From Neisseriaceae bacterium (GTDB lineage Bacteria; Pseudomonadota; Gammaproteobacteria; Burkholderiales; Neisseriaceae), in NCBI GenBank assembly GCA_017458185.1, contig JAFTFY010000018.1, positions 80,474-144,473 on the forward strand: a stretch of DNA of 64,000 nt. Direction: 5' to 3'. Of this stretch, positions 27,087-36,145 are shown one piece after another. A program made the position numbers and the translations under genes. The notes below the pieces were generated by a model. That model was not told where the DNA came from. It ran no database searches and saw only the letters and a program-made list of their open reading frames with translations. Positions within the stretch are counted from its first letter, which is position 1; every line of letters starts with the position of its first letter.

Positions 27087-28433
27087 ATGAAACAAAGTGT
27101 TTTAACTTCGCCCTATCTTGACCGTTTGATTGCGTTTGAAAAACAGATTTTAGCTCATCAGCCGCAAATTGAAGCGTGGTTTCGTCAAAAGTGGCAAGCA
27201 CATCGTCCGCCGTTTTATGGCTCGGTGGATATTCGCAATGCGGCGTATAAAATTTCGTCTGTGGATATGAATTTATTTCCAGGCGGATTTAATAATTTGA
27301 ATCCGCAATTTTTGCAGTCCGAAATTATTGCCGCAACAGACGCAATGGAACGCTCCTGTCCTGACGCTAAATCATTGTTGATTGTGCCTGAAAATCACAC
27401 ACGCAATTTGTTTTATCTGCAAAATGTGTTTGCTTTGGCTGAAATTTTTCGTCAAGCGGGTTTTGCGGTGCGTTTGGGCTCACTCAATCCCGAAATCACG
27501 CAGCCTACTGAATTAACCACAGCAAGCGGCGATACGCTTTTGTTAGAACCCTTGCAACGCAAAGGCAATCGCCTGACATTAGCAGACGGTTTCACGCCGT
27601 GCGTGGTGTTGTTGAATAACGATTTATCAGGCGGCGTGCCTGATATTTTGAATAATCTCGAACAACAAGTTCTGCCGCCACTTCATGCAGGCTGGACAAC
27701 TCGCCGCAAAACGCAGCATTTTGCCGCTTTTAATCGTGTGGCAGATGAATTTGCACGCTTTGTGGGCATTGACGCGTGGCAGATTAACCCCTATTTTGCT
27801 GCTTGTGGCGGTTTGAATTTTCAAGAACGAGCAGGCGAAGAACGCTTGGCAGATGAAGTATCACAACTACTTGATAAAATTAAACAAAAATACAATGAAA
27901 ACAACATTCAAGACGAGCCTTTTGTGATTGTTAAAGCAGACGCAGGCACTTATGGTATGGGTGTGATGAGCGTCAAATCGCCTGATGAAGTGTTGGGTTT
28001 AAACCGCAAAAACCGCAATAAAATGGCAACGGTCAAAGAGGGTTTGGCGGTTACCGAAGTGATTATTCAAGAAGGCATTTATACTTGCGAAACCGTAGGG
28101 GGAGCGGTTGCCGAGCCTGTGGTGTATATGATGGACAGATTTGTCTTGGGCGGCTTTTACCGAGTGCATGAGGGGCGAAGTGCGTCTGAAAACTTAAATG
28201 CGTCTGGTATGCGGTTTATTCCATTAAGCGGCGAAATTCCGCAAACGGAAGACGAATTACTGCAACAATATCAACAAAATAGATGCTATGAACAATGGGA
28301 CACCGCCGCCATTCCACAATTAGCCGCCAACCCCGATTGCGTATGCAACCGCTTTTATGTCTATGGCGTGATTGCACGACTGTCGCTTCTGGCGGCGGCT
28401 TTGGAGTTGGAAAATAATTTTCAGGCTGCCTGA
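27087..28433 (+). CDS. gshA: Glutamate--cysteine ligase
   Basis: The 448-residue enzyme of the proteobacterial TIGR02049-type family makes gamma-glutamylcysteine, the first step of glutathione synthesis, in the cytosol. Typical segments include YGSVDIRNAAYKISSVDMNLFPGGFNN near the N-terminus and FVIVKADAGTYGMGVMSV in the ATP-grasp-like core. A degenerate uptake sequence with TAA in place of TGA lies just before the start, so there is no clear Shine-Dalgarno. The C-terminal NNFQAA and stop are made by a full uptake sequence. Confidence 0.9.
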   Translation: MKQSVLTSPYLDRLIAFEKQILAHQPQIEAWFRQKWQAHRPPFYGSVDIRNAAYKISSVDMNLFPGGFNNLNPQFLQSEIIAATDAMERSCPDAKSLLIVPENHTRNLFYLQNVFALAEIFRQAGFAVRLGSLNPEITQPTELTTASGDTLLLEPLQRKGNRLTLADGFTPCVVLLNNDLSGGVPDILNNLEQQVLPPLHAGWTTRRKTQHFAAFNRVADEFARFVGIDAWQINPYFAACGGLNFQERAGEERLADEVSQLLDKIKQKYNENNIQDEPFVIVKADAGTYGMGVMSVKSPDEVLGLNRKNRNKMATVKEGLAVTEVIIQEGIYTCETVGGAVAEPVVYMMDRFVLGGFYRVHEGRSASENLNASGMRFIPLSGEIPQTEDELLQQYQQNRCYEQWDTAAIPQLAANPDCVCNRFYVYGVIARLSLLAAALELENNFQAA

Positions 28434-28459
28434 AACAAACTTAAAAAGGAGTTAATCAA

Positions 28460-28981
28460 ATGAAATACATTTACGCTTTATTTTTGCTTTGCACTTCATC
28501 TGCACTATTTGCCGAAGAATGTACTCGCACCGTTAAACCTGACGGTCAAGCGGAAATATTTTGTATGAAACCAGATTTAATGCCCCATACAGAAACTTAT
28601 GACAATGAAATGAAAATGGGTTTTAAAGACCAAAAAGGCAATTTGGTTATTCCTACCGAATGGGATTTTGCGGGTCTTTTTACCGAAGATTTAGCACCTG
28701 TTCAAAGAGATGGCAAATGGGGCTATATCAATAAGTCAGGGCAAGTGGTGATTGCATTAGAATATGACAATGCACAAAATTTTTGGCAAGGCAGAGCCAA
28801 AGTCGAAAAAGATTGCCAAAGTTTTCACATTGATAAACAAGGCAGACAAATTGATAGCCCACAAAAAAGTGCCATTTGCCTTAATCCTGAAATTTCTGCA
28901 AAAGAAATGTCAGAATGCCTTGCGTCTAAAAATCCGACAAATATAAAAGACGAAGATATACTTGAATGTCTTCAAAGATAA
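28460..28981 (+). CDS. Small exported WG-repeat protein
   Basis: The 173-residue protein has the signal MKYIYALFLLCTSSALFA. Two to three WG-type units follow (MGFKDQKGNLVIPTEWDFAGLF, DGKWGYINKSGQVVIALEYD), then a Cys-bearing C-terminal tail. It is a short relative of the two 634-residue WG lipoproteins, but lacks a lipobox. AAGGAG precedes the start by 8 bases. Its role is unknown. Confidence 0.8.
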   Translation: MKYIYALFLLCTSSALFAEECTRTVKPDGQAEIFCMKPDLMPHTETYDNEMKMGFKDQKGNLVIPTEWDFAGLFTEDLAPVQRDGKWGYINKSGQVVIALEYDNAQNFWQGRAKVEKDCQSFHIDKQGRQIDSPQKSAICLNPEISAKEMSECLASKNPTNIKDEDILECLQR

Positions 28982-29044
28982 CAGCCGTAGCGTTAATCAT
29001 CACTTTCAGGCTGCCTGAAAAGTCATCTAAAAAAGGACACAAAA

Positions 29045-29698
29045 ATGTTGCAATTTACTGTTTTACCCGTAACCCCCTTACGCCAAAATGCAACCCTAAT
29101 TTGGGACGATGAAACGCTTGATGCGGTTTTAACCGATGTTGGCGGTGATGTGGATTATTTGCTGAATGAAGTCGCACAACGCAATCTTAAATTAACCGCC
29201 GTGTGGCTCACGCATGGGCATTTTGACCATATCGGCGGCGTGGCAGAATTGTTGAAAAAACAATCGGTTCAGGTGTATGGTTGTCATCGTGATGACGCTT
29301 ATTTATTCGCCATGCTGCCCGAAGTGGCAAGCCGTTATGGTATGCGTGCCGAACAATTTTCGCCCACGCAATTTTTAGACGAAAACGACACCGTGCGTGT
29401 GGGTAATTTCACCTTTCGTGTTTTGCATATACCCGGACATACGCCAGGTTCTGTGGTGTATTATTGCGAAGCGGCAAATCTATTGATTGCAGGCGATGTG
29501 TTGTTTCGCGAATCAATCGGCAGAACCGATTTTCCGCGTGGCGACAGTGCGGCATTGTTGCACGGCATTACGCACAAATTGTTCAGGCTGCCTGAAAATA
29601 CGCAAGTCATCACAGGGCACGGTGCATTAACCACAATCGGACACGAAAAACAACACAATCCTTTTTTTTTAGACACCACATGGGGCAATCGATGTTAA
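29045..29698 (+). CDS. Metallo-beta-lactamase fold hydrolase (GloB-like)
   Basis: The 217-residue cytosolic hydrolase has LTHGHFDHIGG (H57, H59, D61, H62), GHTPGSV and AGDVLFRESIGR, binding two metals. It resembles YcbL-type glyoxalase II-like hydrolases. An uptake sequence in frame gives LFRLPENTQ. The stop overlaps the start region of gph. AAAGGA precedes ATG 29045. Its proximity to gshA fits glutathione-linked chemistry, but the substrate is inferred. Confidence 0.88.
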   Translation: MLQFTVLPVTPLRQNATLIWDDETLDAVLTDVGGDVDYLLNEVAQRNLKLTAVWLTHGHFDHIGGVAELLKKQSVQVYGCHRDDAYLFAMLPEVASRYGMRAEQFSPTQFLDENDTVRVGNFTFRVLHIPGHTPGSVVYYCEAANLLIAGDVLFRESIGRTDFPRGDSAALLHGITHKLFRLPENTQVITGHGALTTIGHEKQHNPFFLDTTWGNRC

Positions 29699-30357
29699 AA
29701 GCGGTTTTATTCGACTTGGACGGCACACTTGCCGACACCGCCCAAGATTTATGTAAGGCATTGAATATCATATTAAAAAAAGCGGGGCTGCCTGAACAAT
29801 CGTTTGACTCATTTCGCCCGATTGCAGGAGACGGAGCAGGAGCATTTGTTCAATTAGGCTTTGGCATTGACAGCACACACCCTGATTTTGCACGCTTGCG
29901 GCAAGAATACTTGACGGCGTATGACGAGTGTTGCGATAAAAATCCACAACTCTTTAATAACATTGACCGTTTAATTCGCGTTTTGGTGCAGAACAACATT
30001 CGCTGGGGCATTGTTACCAACAAGGGCAAACAATTTACACACAGAGTGGTATCCAAATTAGGCTTTTCGTTTCCGCCCGAAATTGTGGTTTGTGGCGACA
30101 CATTAAGCGTATCCAAACCACACCCCGAACCCTTACTGTATGCCGCACAACAATTAGCCATAAACCCCCAAGAATGTGCCTATGTGGGCGACAGTTTAGG
30201 CGACATACAAGCCGCCAACGCCGCTGGCATGGTGAGCATTCTCGCAAACTGGGGCTATTCCATGAACGACACGGCACGCAGTAATGCAAATCATATCGCT
30301 GATACGCCGTATGAAGTGTTGCAGAAATTAGGTTTTACCCCTTTTCAGGCTGCCTGA
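29692..30357 (+). CDS. gph: Phosphoglycolate phosphatase (HAD family)
   Basis: The 221-residue HAD phosphatase has the nucleophile motif FDLDGTLADT (D8, D10). A helical cap holds RPIAGDGAGAFVQLGFG; the third motif SKPHPEPLLYA and acidic YVGDSLGDIQAA follow. It dephosphorylates 2-phosphoglycolate, e.g. from DNA repair. ATG 29692 gives the conserved MLKAVLFDLDGT; ATG 29680, four codons earlier, is also possible. The gene overlaps the upstream hydrolase by 7 bases. The C-terminal FQAA and stop come from an uptake sequence. Confidence 0.9.
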   Translation: MLKAVLFDLDGTLADTAQDLCKALNIILKKAGLPEQSFDSFRPIAGDGAGAFVQLGFGIDSTHPDFARLRQEYLTAYDECCDKNPQLFNNIDRLIRVLVQNNIRWGIVTNKGKQFTHRVVSKLGFSFPPEIVVCGDTLSVSKPHPEPLLYAAQQLAINPQECAYVGDSLGDIQAANAAGMVSILANWGYSMNDTARSNANHIADTPYEVLQKLGFTPFQAA

Positions 30358-30407
30358 AAAAAATCCCGATGACTGTTCTCATCGAGATTAACTTTAATTA
30401 ACTTTAT

Positions 30408-30983
30408 TTAATCATCATATTTTTTATATCTGCGTGGGTCTTTCCTTTCGTTTTTTCGTTCAATGCGATGTGAGCGGTTGTCGCGTTTAATTTGCTCTTG
30501 CCGTCTGATTTGCTGTTCATTGCGTCTTTGCATTTCGTTTTGGCGTTTGAGTTGTTGCTCATTGCGTTTTAATTCGCGTTCTTGGCGTTTTAATTGCTGT
30601 TCATTTTGTCGCCGCATTTCGTGTTGGCGTTTGAGTTGCTGCTCTCTTTGCCACATGTCGTGCGGGCGTTGTGTGTGTGTCTGGGGCGTATGACGCACCG
30701 CTGGTCGTGGGTGCGCACGGCGGTATTCGTGAATATTATTCACGCGAACAATCTGCACATTGTGCGGCGGACGATAATGCTGTGGCATACGGCGATAGTC
30801 TTGGTCATAATAATAACCGTCATGCAGACTATACAACAGCAAACTCACCACACCCGCAGTTGTGGCGGCTGTGGCTGTGGTATTGACATACGGGTCGTCC
30901 GACGCCACACAAGCGGTTAAACCCGATAACGACAACGCTCCGATAACGGTAGCGGTGATGATTTTTTTGCTGATAACAAACAT
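30408..30983 (-). CDS. Lipoprotein with basic QLKRQ-rich coiled tail
   Basis: The 191-residue lipoprotein has a lipobox LTAC after ISKKIITATVIGALSLSG. A glycine-free hydrophobic patch (about 40-55) precedes a Tyr/Pro/Arg-rich stretch. The C-terminal half repeats units such as EQQLKRQ.EM.R.NEQQLKRQ, forming a highly charged helix, and ends in Arg/Lys. ATG 30983 is chosen 7 bases behind AAAGGA; the ORF runs 11 codons further up. The repeated Gln/Arg segment may bind polyanions (inference). Confidence 0.75.
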   Translation of the reverse strand: MFVISKKIITATVIGALSLSGLTACVASDDPYVNTTATAATTAGVVSLLLYSLHDGYYYDQDYRRMPQHYRPPHNVQIVRVNNIHEYRRAHPRPAVRHTPQTHTQRPHDMWQREQQLKRQHEMRRQNEQQLKRQERELKRNEQQLKRQNEMQRRNEQQIRRQEQIKRDNRSHRIERKNERKDPRRYKKYDD

Positions 30984-31082
30984 GGCGTAATCCTTTCTCA
31001 TATATTGGGTCATCAAACTTGTTCGCAGTATGCCCTGTTAAGGTTAAAGCGTTATTAACCACGACTTAATCACAGATTAAAA

Positions 31083-31441
31083 GGTAATCTCTAAAAATTA
31101 AAATTTCAGGCAACCTGAAACAAAAACCAGTGTCATTGCGAGACGACAGTCATTCGTTAGCGGTTTTTCCGCTTACGAATGTGTCGCCCCGAGCGTCAAG
31201 CGTGGGGGTCTCGAAGTCAAATCGTGGCAATCCAATAAAAAATCGTCAGATTTTTTATCAACGCCGTAAGGCGTTGTAACACTTTGTTGCTTATAAAAAT
31301 TAGGTAACCTGAACGGCTTTGTAATGCCGTTACAACGCCTTTCGGCGTTGTATTTTGCCGTAAGGCAAAATTGGATTGCCACGATTTTTTCTACGGAAAA
31401 AGATCGCTTTTGACACTCGAATTTTTAATTTTTAGAGGTTA
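31083..31441. repeat. TCATTGCGAG mosaic element, copy 1
   Basis: The outer inverted ends CTCTAAAAATTAAAA (about 31090) and TTTTAATTTTTAGAG (about 31422) enclose a nested set of hairpins. GTCATTGCGAG and CGTGGCAATCC flank a variable stem. Next come the hairpins AACGCC-GTAA-GGCGTT, AACGCC-TTTC-GGCGTT and TTTTGCC-GTAA-GGCAAAA, and then GGATTGCCACG and TGACACTCG. Related elements are at 43924-44332 and 57430-57675. Confidence 0.7.
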
Positions 31442-31516
31442 TCAAAATCAAGTTCAGGCTGCCTGAAAGGCAAAAAAGCATTAAAATAACCCCTTTTTGT
31501 AACGGAAATATTCAAA

Positions 31517-32800
31517 ATGCTCGATATTCAATTATTGCGTCAAGATTTAGATAATGTTTGCCAACGCTTGAAAACGCGTGGTTTTGATTTGGATAGGCAA
31601 CAATTCACCAGAATTGAAACACAACGGCGTGAAAAGCAAACCGCCATGCAGGAGTTGCAAGCCAAACGCAATGCAGTCTCCAAGCAAATTGGTATGTTGA
31701 AAAAACAAGGGCAAGATACCACGCAAATTATGGTGGAAGTCGCTCATTTGGGCGATGAATTAGCCAAATTAGAAAAAGAAAACAATGAGTTGCAAAATCA
31801 GTTAGATGATATTTTGCTCGCCATTCCGAATTTGCCGCACGAATCTGTGCCTGTGGGCGTTGATGAAAGTGAAAATGTGGAAGTTCGCCGCGTAGGCGAG
31901 CCTAAATCGTATGACTTTGAAATTAAAGATCATATTGATTTAGGCAAGCCTTTGGGTTTGGATACAGATGCAGGGGCGGCACTCGCTGGGGCAAGATTTA
32001 CGGTGATGAAAGGGGCAGTCGCACGCTTACACCGTGCTTTGGCTCAAATGATGTTGGATATGCACACGCAGCAGCACGGCTATACCGAACATTACACGCC
32101 GTATATTGTGAATCCTGAAATTTTATACGGCACGGGGCAGTTGCCGAAATTTGCCGAAGATATGTATCGCGTGGTGTGCGGCGGCGAAGAAAACGATAAG
32201 GAGCAGTATTTAATTTCCACAGCGGAAATTACGCTGACCAATTCGGTTCGTGAAAAAGTATTAAATATCAAAGACTTGCCTATTAAACTTACCGCTCATA
32301 CGCCGTGTTTTCGTTCGGAAGCAGGCAGTTACGGTAAAGATGTGCGTGGCTTAATTCGTCAGCACCAGTTTGATAAAGTGGAAATGGTGCAAATTGTTGA
32401 GCCTGAAACTTCTTATCAGGTATTAGAAGAAATGGTTTCTCATGCAGAAGCCGTATTGCAGGCTTTGGAATTGCCCTACCGTGTGATTACGCTGTGTACA
32501 GGTGATATGGGCTTTTCGGCAGCCAAAACCTACGATTTGGAAGTGTGGGTGCCTGCACAAAATATGTATCGCGAAATTTCCAGTTGTTCCAACTGCGAAG
32601 ATTTCCAAGCACGGCGAATGAAAGCCCGTTTCAAAGACGAAAACGGCAAAAACCGCCCTGTGCATACGCTCAATGGTTCAGGTGTTGCAGTCGGCAGGGC
32701 TCTGGTTGCGGTGTTGGAAAATCATCAACAACAAGACGGCAGTATTTATATTCCAGTTGCTTTGCGTCCGTATTTGGGCGGAGCGGAAGTGTTGAAGTAA
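31517..32800 (+). CDS. serS: Serine--tRNA ligase
   Basis: The 427-residue class II synthetase charges tRNA-Ser. An N-terminal coiled-coil arm (about 30-110) binds the tRNA variable arm, and the core holds motif 2 ([21 protein letters not shown]) and motif 3 ([18 protein letters not shown], near 380-398). ATG 31517 starts the conserved [18 protein letters not shown] precedes the start. It lies just after the mosaic repeat at 31083-31441. Confidence 0.97.
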   Translation: MLDIQLLRQDLDNVCQRLKTRGFDLDRQQFTRIETQRREKQTAMQELQAKRNAVSKQIGMLKKQGQDTTQIMVEVAHLGDELAKLEKENNELQNQLDDILLAIPNLPHESVPVGVDESENVEVRRVGEPKSYDFEIKDHIDLGKPLGLDTDAGAALAGARFTVMKGAVARLHRALAQMMLDMHTQQHGYTEHYTPYIVNPEILYGTGQLPKFAEDMYRVVCGGEENDKEQYLISTAEITLTNSVREKVLNIKDLPIKLTAHTPCFRSEAGSYGKDVRGLIRQHQFDKVEMVQIVEPETSYQVLEEMVSHAEAVLQALELPYRVITLCTGDMGFSAAKTYDLEVWVPAQNMYREISSCSNCEDFQARRMKARFKDENGKNRPVHTLNGSGVAVGRALVAVLENHQQQDGSIYIPVALRPYLGGAEVLK

Positions 32801-32880
32801 AGCGTATTTATTTTCAGGCTGCCTGAAACATAAAACCGCTTTCAGGCTGCCTGAAAACAATGTCAATCAGGTTAATCATT

Positions 32881-33282
32881 ATGAAAAAATACTTATTTTT
32901 ATTGGCAATGTGTTGCTCATATTCAGCGATGGCAAGCGATTTTTGTTATAGCAGTCGTAGCAGTGATTATGTTAATCAAGTCAAGCAATCACAGTTTATG
33001 ACGGTCAATATGGGCAATTATCAGTATATGGTGCAAAATGTGGATTGTCGTAACAATACGCTGATTATTGAACTTAAAGTTGATGATGACCCAAGTTGGG
33101 AAGAACGGCGTGTTATGGCAAATAATATTCGCCAACAGATTGATTTAACTAAAATGTTGTGTGCAACAAGAGAAATTTCGCAAGCAGCACATCAAGGCTT
33201 ACAAAAAGTGGTTTATCATTATTTTGACAGAAAAGGCGAAATAATTATGTCATTAGATGCCACATTAAATCAATGTCGATAA
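32881..33282 (+). CDS. Small exported protein, unknown
   Basis: The 133-residue protein has the signal MKKYLFLLAMCCSYSAMA. The mature part has four Cys (DFCYSS, VDCRN, MLCATR, LNQCR), probably disulfide paired. VDDDPSWEERRVMANNIRQQ suggests a small alpha/beta fold. I start at ATG 32881, not the in-frame 32860. No family is recognised. Confidence 0.7.
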   Translation: MKKYLFLLAMCCSYSAMASDFCYSSRSSDYVNQVKQSQFMTVNMGNYQYMVQNVDCRNNTLIIELKVDDDPSWEERRVMANNIRQQIDLTKMLCATREISQAAHQGLQKVVYHYFDRKGEIIMSLDATLNQCR

Positions 33283-33404
33283 ACTTTCAAGCAGCCTAAA
33301 ACACAAAAATCGCTTTCAGGCTGCCTGAAACACTTGACAGGTTTTATCAATATGAATTAAAATCCGCCGTTTTTACAAAAGCGTATTTTAAGGATTAACA
33401 CAAC

Positions 33405-33617
33405 ATGCCAAGTATTAAAGTTAAAGAAAACGAACCCTTTGAAGCCGCAATGCGTCGTTTTAAACGCGCTGTGGAAAAAACTGGTCTTTTAACCGAGTTG
33501 CGTTCTCGTGAAGCATACGAAAAACCCACTACCGAACGCAAACGCAAAAAAGCCGCCGCTGTCAAACGCACACAAAAGCGTTTGCGTAGCCAACAGTTGC
33601 CCCCCAAACTGTTCTAA
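33405..33617 (+). CDS. rpsU: 30S ribosomal protein S21
   Basis: The 70-residue basic ribosomal protein has the conserved start [21 protein letters not shown] and Lys/Arg-rich end. AAGGA precedes the start. It opens the rpsU-yqeY-dnaG-rpoD macromolecular synthesis cluster; a Correia-like element and a terminator separate it from yqeY. Confidence 0.97.
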   Translation: MPSIKVKENEPFEAAMRRFKRAVEKTGLLTELRSREAYEKPTTERKRKKAAAVKRTQKRLRSQQLPPKLF

Positions 33618-33626
33618 CAGGCAAAG

Positions 33627-33730
33627 TAGTCGATTGATACCAAAAACTATGCTGCGTTACTTCGCCTTGCCGTATTATTTGTACTGTCGTAGGCGTTTTG
33701 CCTTGCCTACTTCTTGCTCTCAATCGACTA
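33627..33730. repeat. Correia-like element 1
   Basis: The 104-bp element has ends TAGTCGATTGA / TCAATCGACTA and inner TTCGCCTTGCCGTATTATTT and GTACTGTC, the core of Correia repeat enclosed elements, although the terminal inverted repeat differs from the TATAGTGGATTAAC form of pathogenic Neisseria. It sits between rpsU and its terminator. Copies occur at 46532-46636 and 55784-55889. Confidence 0.82.
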
Positions 33731-33747
33731 TGTGGAATACGCTTTGT

Positions 33748-33776
33748 GCCGCAGATTTTTTCTCTGCGGCTTTTTC
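33748..33776 (+). terminator. Terminator between rpsU and yqeY
   Basis: GCCGCAGA (33748-33755) pairs with TCTGCGGC (33763-33770), with loop TTTTTTC and a following T-run. Confidence 0.88.
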
Positions 33777-33834
33777 CGTTTTTATAGGTAAATTCATTCT
33801 CTTGTTTAACCTATTGTTTTTATTAGGGTAAATT

Positions 33835-34281
33835 ATGTCGCTCAAATTGAAAATCAATGAAGATATGAAGTGTGCCATGAAAGCACGCGAAACAGATAAA
33901 CTTTCAACCATTCGTATGCTTTTGGCAGCGATGAAACAAGTTGAAGTCGATGAGCGAGTGGCATTGGACGACAGCCGCATTATGGCGATTATCACCAAAA
34001 TGGTGAAACAACGCCAAGATTCGGTAAAAATTTACCGTGAAGCAGGTCGAGACGATATGGCAGACAAAGAAGCGGCAGAAATTACCGTGTTGCAAGCCTA
34101 TTTACCACAGCAGTTATCCGCTGACGAAATTGCCGCCGCTGTCGATAAAGCCATTACCCAAACAGGGGCAAGCGGTATGAGTGATATGGGCAAGGTGATG
34201 GGCGTTTTGAAAGGCGAATTGGCAGGGCGTGCGGATATGGCGGTTGTTAGCCGTTTATTGAAAGAAAAATTAGGGAAATAA
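33835..34281 (+). CDS. yqeY: GatB/YqeY domain protein
   Basis: The 148-residue protein of the GatB/YqeY family resembles the tail of the amidotransferase subunit GatB, which can bind tRNA. It contains MKCAMKARETDKLSTIRMLLAAMKQ and the family's YLPQQLS plus the C-terminal MGKVMGVLKGELAGRADMAVVS segment. It lies in the usual rpsU-yqeY-dnaG order. Its molecular role is not settled. Confidence 0.93.
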   Translation: MSLKLKINEDMKCAMKARETDKLSTIRMLLAAMKQVEVDERVALDDSRIMAIITKMVKQRQDSVKIYREAGRDDMADKEAAEITVLQAYLPQQLSADEIAAAVDKAITQTGASGMSDMGKVMGVLKGELAGRADMAVVSRLLKEKLGK

Positions 34282-34322
34282 AATCTTTCAGGCTGCCTGA
34301 AACTATTTTAGGAATATAAACA

Positions 34323-36095
34323 ATGGCAATCCCAAATGATTTTGTCGATGATTTATTGGAAAAAATAGACATTGTCGATGTTATCGAAGAGTTTGTGCCA
34401 TTGAAAAAAGGCGGGGCAAATTATTTAGCCTGCTGTCCGTTTCATCAGGAAAAAACGCCGTCTTTTACGGTGTCGCCTGCCAAGCAGTTTTTTCATTGTT
34501 TTGGTTGTGGCGAACACGGCACGGCGATTGGTTTTATGATGAAATATGCGAATTTGTCGTTTGTGGAAGCAGTCGAAAAACTGGCAAATCGCATTGGCGT
34601 TGTTGTGCCGCATACGGGGCGAGTGGAAAATCATGCACAACGAGAACAACGCCAAAAACGCCGCCAAAATTTAGAAGAAGTATTGGGCGAATGTGAGCAA
34701 TTTTATCGCCGCAAATTGAATGCGTTTGTTGCCCCACAAGAATACATCAAACAACGGGGTTTGGACGCGAATACGATTGAAAAATATGGTTTAGGCTATG
34801 CCCCTGATAACTTTCAGGGTTTGCAGGAAATTTTTGATGATTATCCGAATGACAATTTGGTTCAATCGGGTATGGTGATTGAAAACGATGGACGATTTTA
34901 TGATCGTTTTCGTCATCGCATTATGTTTCCGATTAGAAATCCGCAGGGCAAAACCATTGCTTTTGGCGGTCGTATTTTAGACGCCAAAGGCGAAGCGAAA
35001 TATTTAAACTCGCCTGAAACGCCGCTGTTTAATAAAGGCAGTTGCTTATATGGCTTGTTTGAAGCACGGCAAGGCATTAAAGCCGCCAACCAAGTGCTGG
35101 TTGTGGAAGGTTATATGGATGTTGCCGCCCTGTCGCAATATGGCATTCATTATGCGGTTGCGGCGTTAGGCACGGCGGCAACGGCGGAACACATTAAGTT
35201 GTTGTTTCGTGAAACAAATCGCGTTTATTTTTGCTTTGACGGCGATAATGCGGGACGCAAAGCGGCGTGGCGAGCATTGGAAAATGCTCTGCCGCAGTTG
35301 CAAGATGATAAAAGCGTGTCGTTTTTATTTTTACCGCCTGAACATGACCCTGATTCGTTTGTGCGTGAATATGGGGCAGAGCATTTTTCAGGCTGCCTGA
35401 AACACGATTCGATTGCTTTGTCAGACTATTGGTTAGACGAATTGGTGCGACAAGTGGGTAATGTGGCAAATGATGAGAGTAAAGCTCAAATCATTCGTTT
35501 AGCCAAACAACATTTGCCACAAATGGGCGACAAAGCAAGTGCCTTAAAATTTTTGATGACGCAAAAATTGGCACAAAAAATTGGCGTGGATATAGCGGAT
35601 TTGGATTACTTAATTGGGCAGGAAATCGCACCCAAAAAGAAATCCTATAAAACGGCAAAATTGCCCAAACGCTCCGTTTATCGCCCCAAAAGCACGACAA
35701 CGGCACAAAAATTAGCAAAATGGTTGTTGCTTAATCCGCAATGGGCAGAATATGTTAGGCTGCCTGAATATTTGGCATTGCCTGATGAATATTCTTTATT
35801 GCAAACATTAGCAACACTCATTGAAGAGTTGAAATTAACCCATACCGCACAAATATTAGAAAGATTGCGTGGTACGGAATATGAAAACATATTGCAACAC
35901 ATTCATTTAACTATGGAAGACGGTGAAGACTGGACGCAATCAACCGATGACGATAAACGGGCTTTTACTGACGGCGTGAATAAACTCATTATCGCAATGA
36001 AAAAAACGCAAATTGACGAATTATCCGAAACTGCAAAACAACGCCCTTTGACTCATGCGGAAGAAGAACTCTTACACCACTTGTTAGTTAGATGA
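34323..36095 (+). CDS. dnaG: DNA primase
   Basis: The 590-residue primase synthesises RNA primers at the replication fork. The N-terminal zinc-binding domain has C38, H41, C59 and C62 (CPFH...CFGC). The TOPRIM core has EGYMD and DGDNAGRKA. A C-terminal helicase-binding region follows. An uptake sequence in frame writes HFSGCLKHD (about 35388-35404), and another partial copy at about 35757 gives RLPEY. AGGA precedes ATG 34323. Confidence 0.97.
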   Translation: MAIPNDFVDDLLEKIDIVDVIEEFVPLKKGGANYLACCPFHQEKTPSFTVSPAKQFFHCFGCGEHGTAIGFMMKYANLSFVEAVEKLANRIGVVVPHTGRVENHAQREQRQKRRQNLEEVLGECEQFYRRKLNAFVAPQEYIKQRGLDANTIEKYGLGYAPDNFQGLQEIFDDYPNDNLVQSGMVIENDGRFYDRFRHRIMFPIRNPQGKTIAFGGRILDAKGEAKYLNSPETPLFNKGSCLYGLFEARQGIKAANQVLVVEGYMDVAALSQYGIHYAVAALGTAATAEHIKLLFRETNRVYFCFDGDNAGRKAAWRALENALPQLQDDKSVSFLFLPPEHDPDSFVREYGAEHFSGCLKHDSIALSDYWLDELVRQVGNVANDESKAQIIRLAKQHLPQMGDKASALKFLMTQKLAQKIGVDIADLDYLIGQEIAPKKKSYKTAKLPKRSVYRPKSTTTAQKLAKWLLLNPQWAEYVRLPEYLALPDEYSLLQTLATLIEELKLTHTAQILERLRGTEYENILQHIHLTMEDGEDWTQSTDDDKRAFTDGVNKLIIAMKKTQIDELSETAKQRPLTHAEEELLHHLLVR

Positions 36096-36145
36096 ATATT
36101 AAACAATCCTTTCAGGCAGCCTGAAAACGATTTGGAGTAATTCGA

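Noticed and set aside
30463..30920. Plus-strand ORFs opposite the QLKRQ lipoprotein
   Set aside because: These Cys/Arg/Leu-rich frames mirror the repeated basic helix on the minus strand; the minus gene has signal peptide, lipobox and ribosome site.
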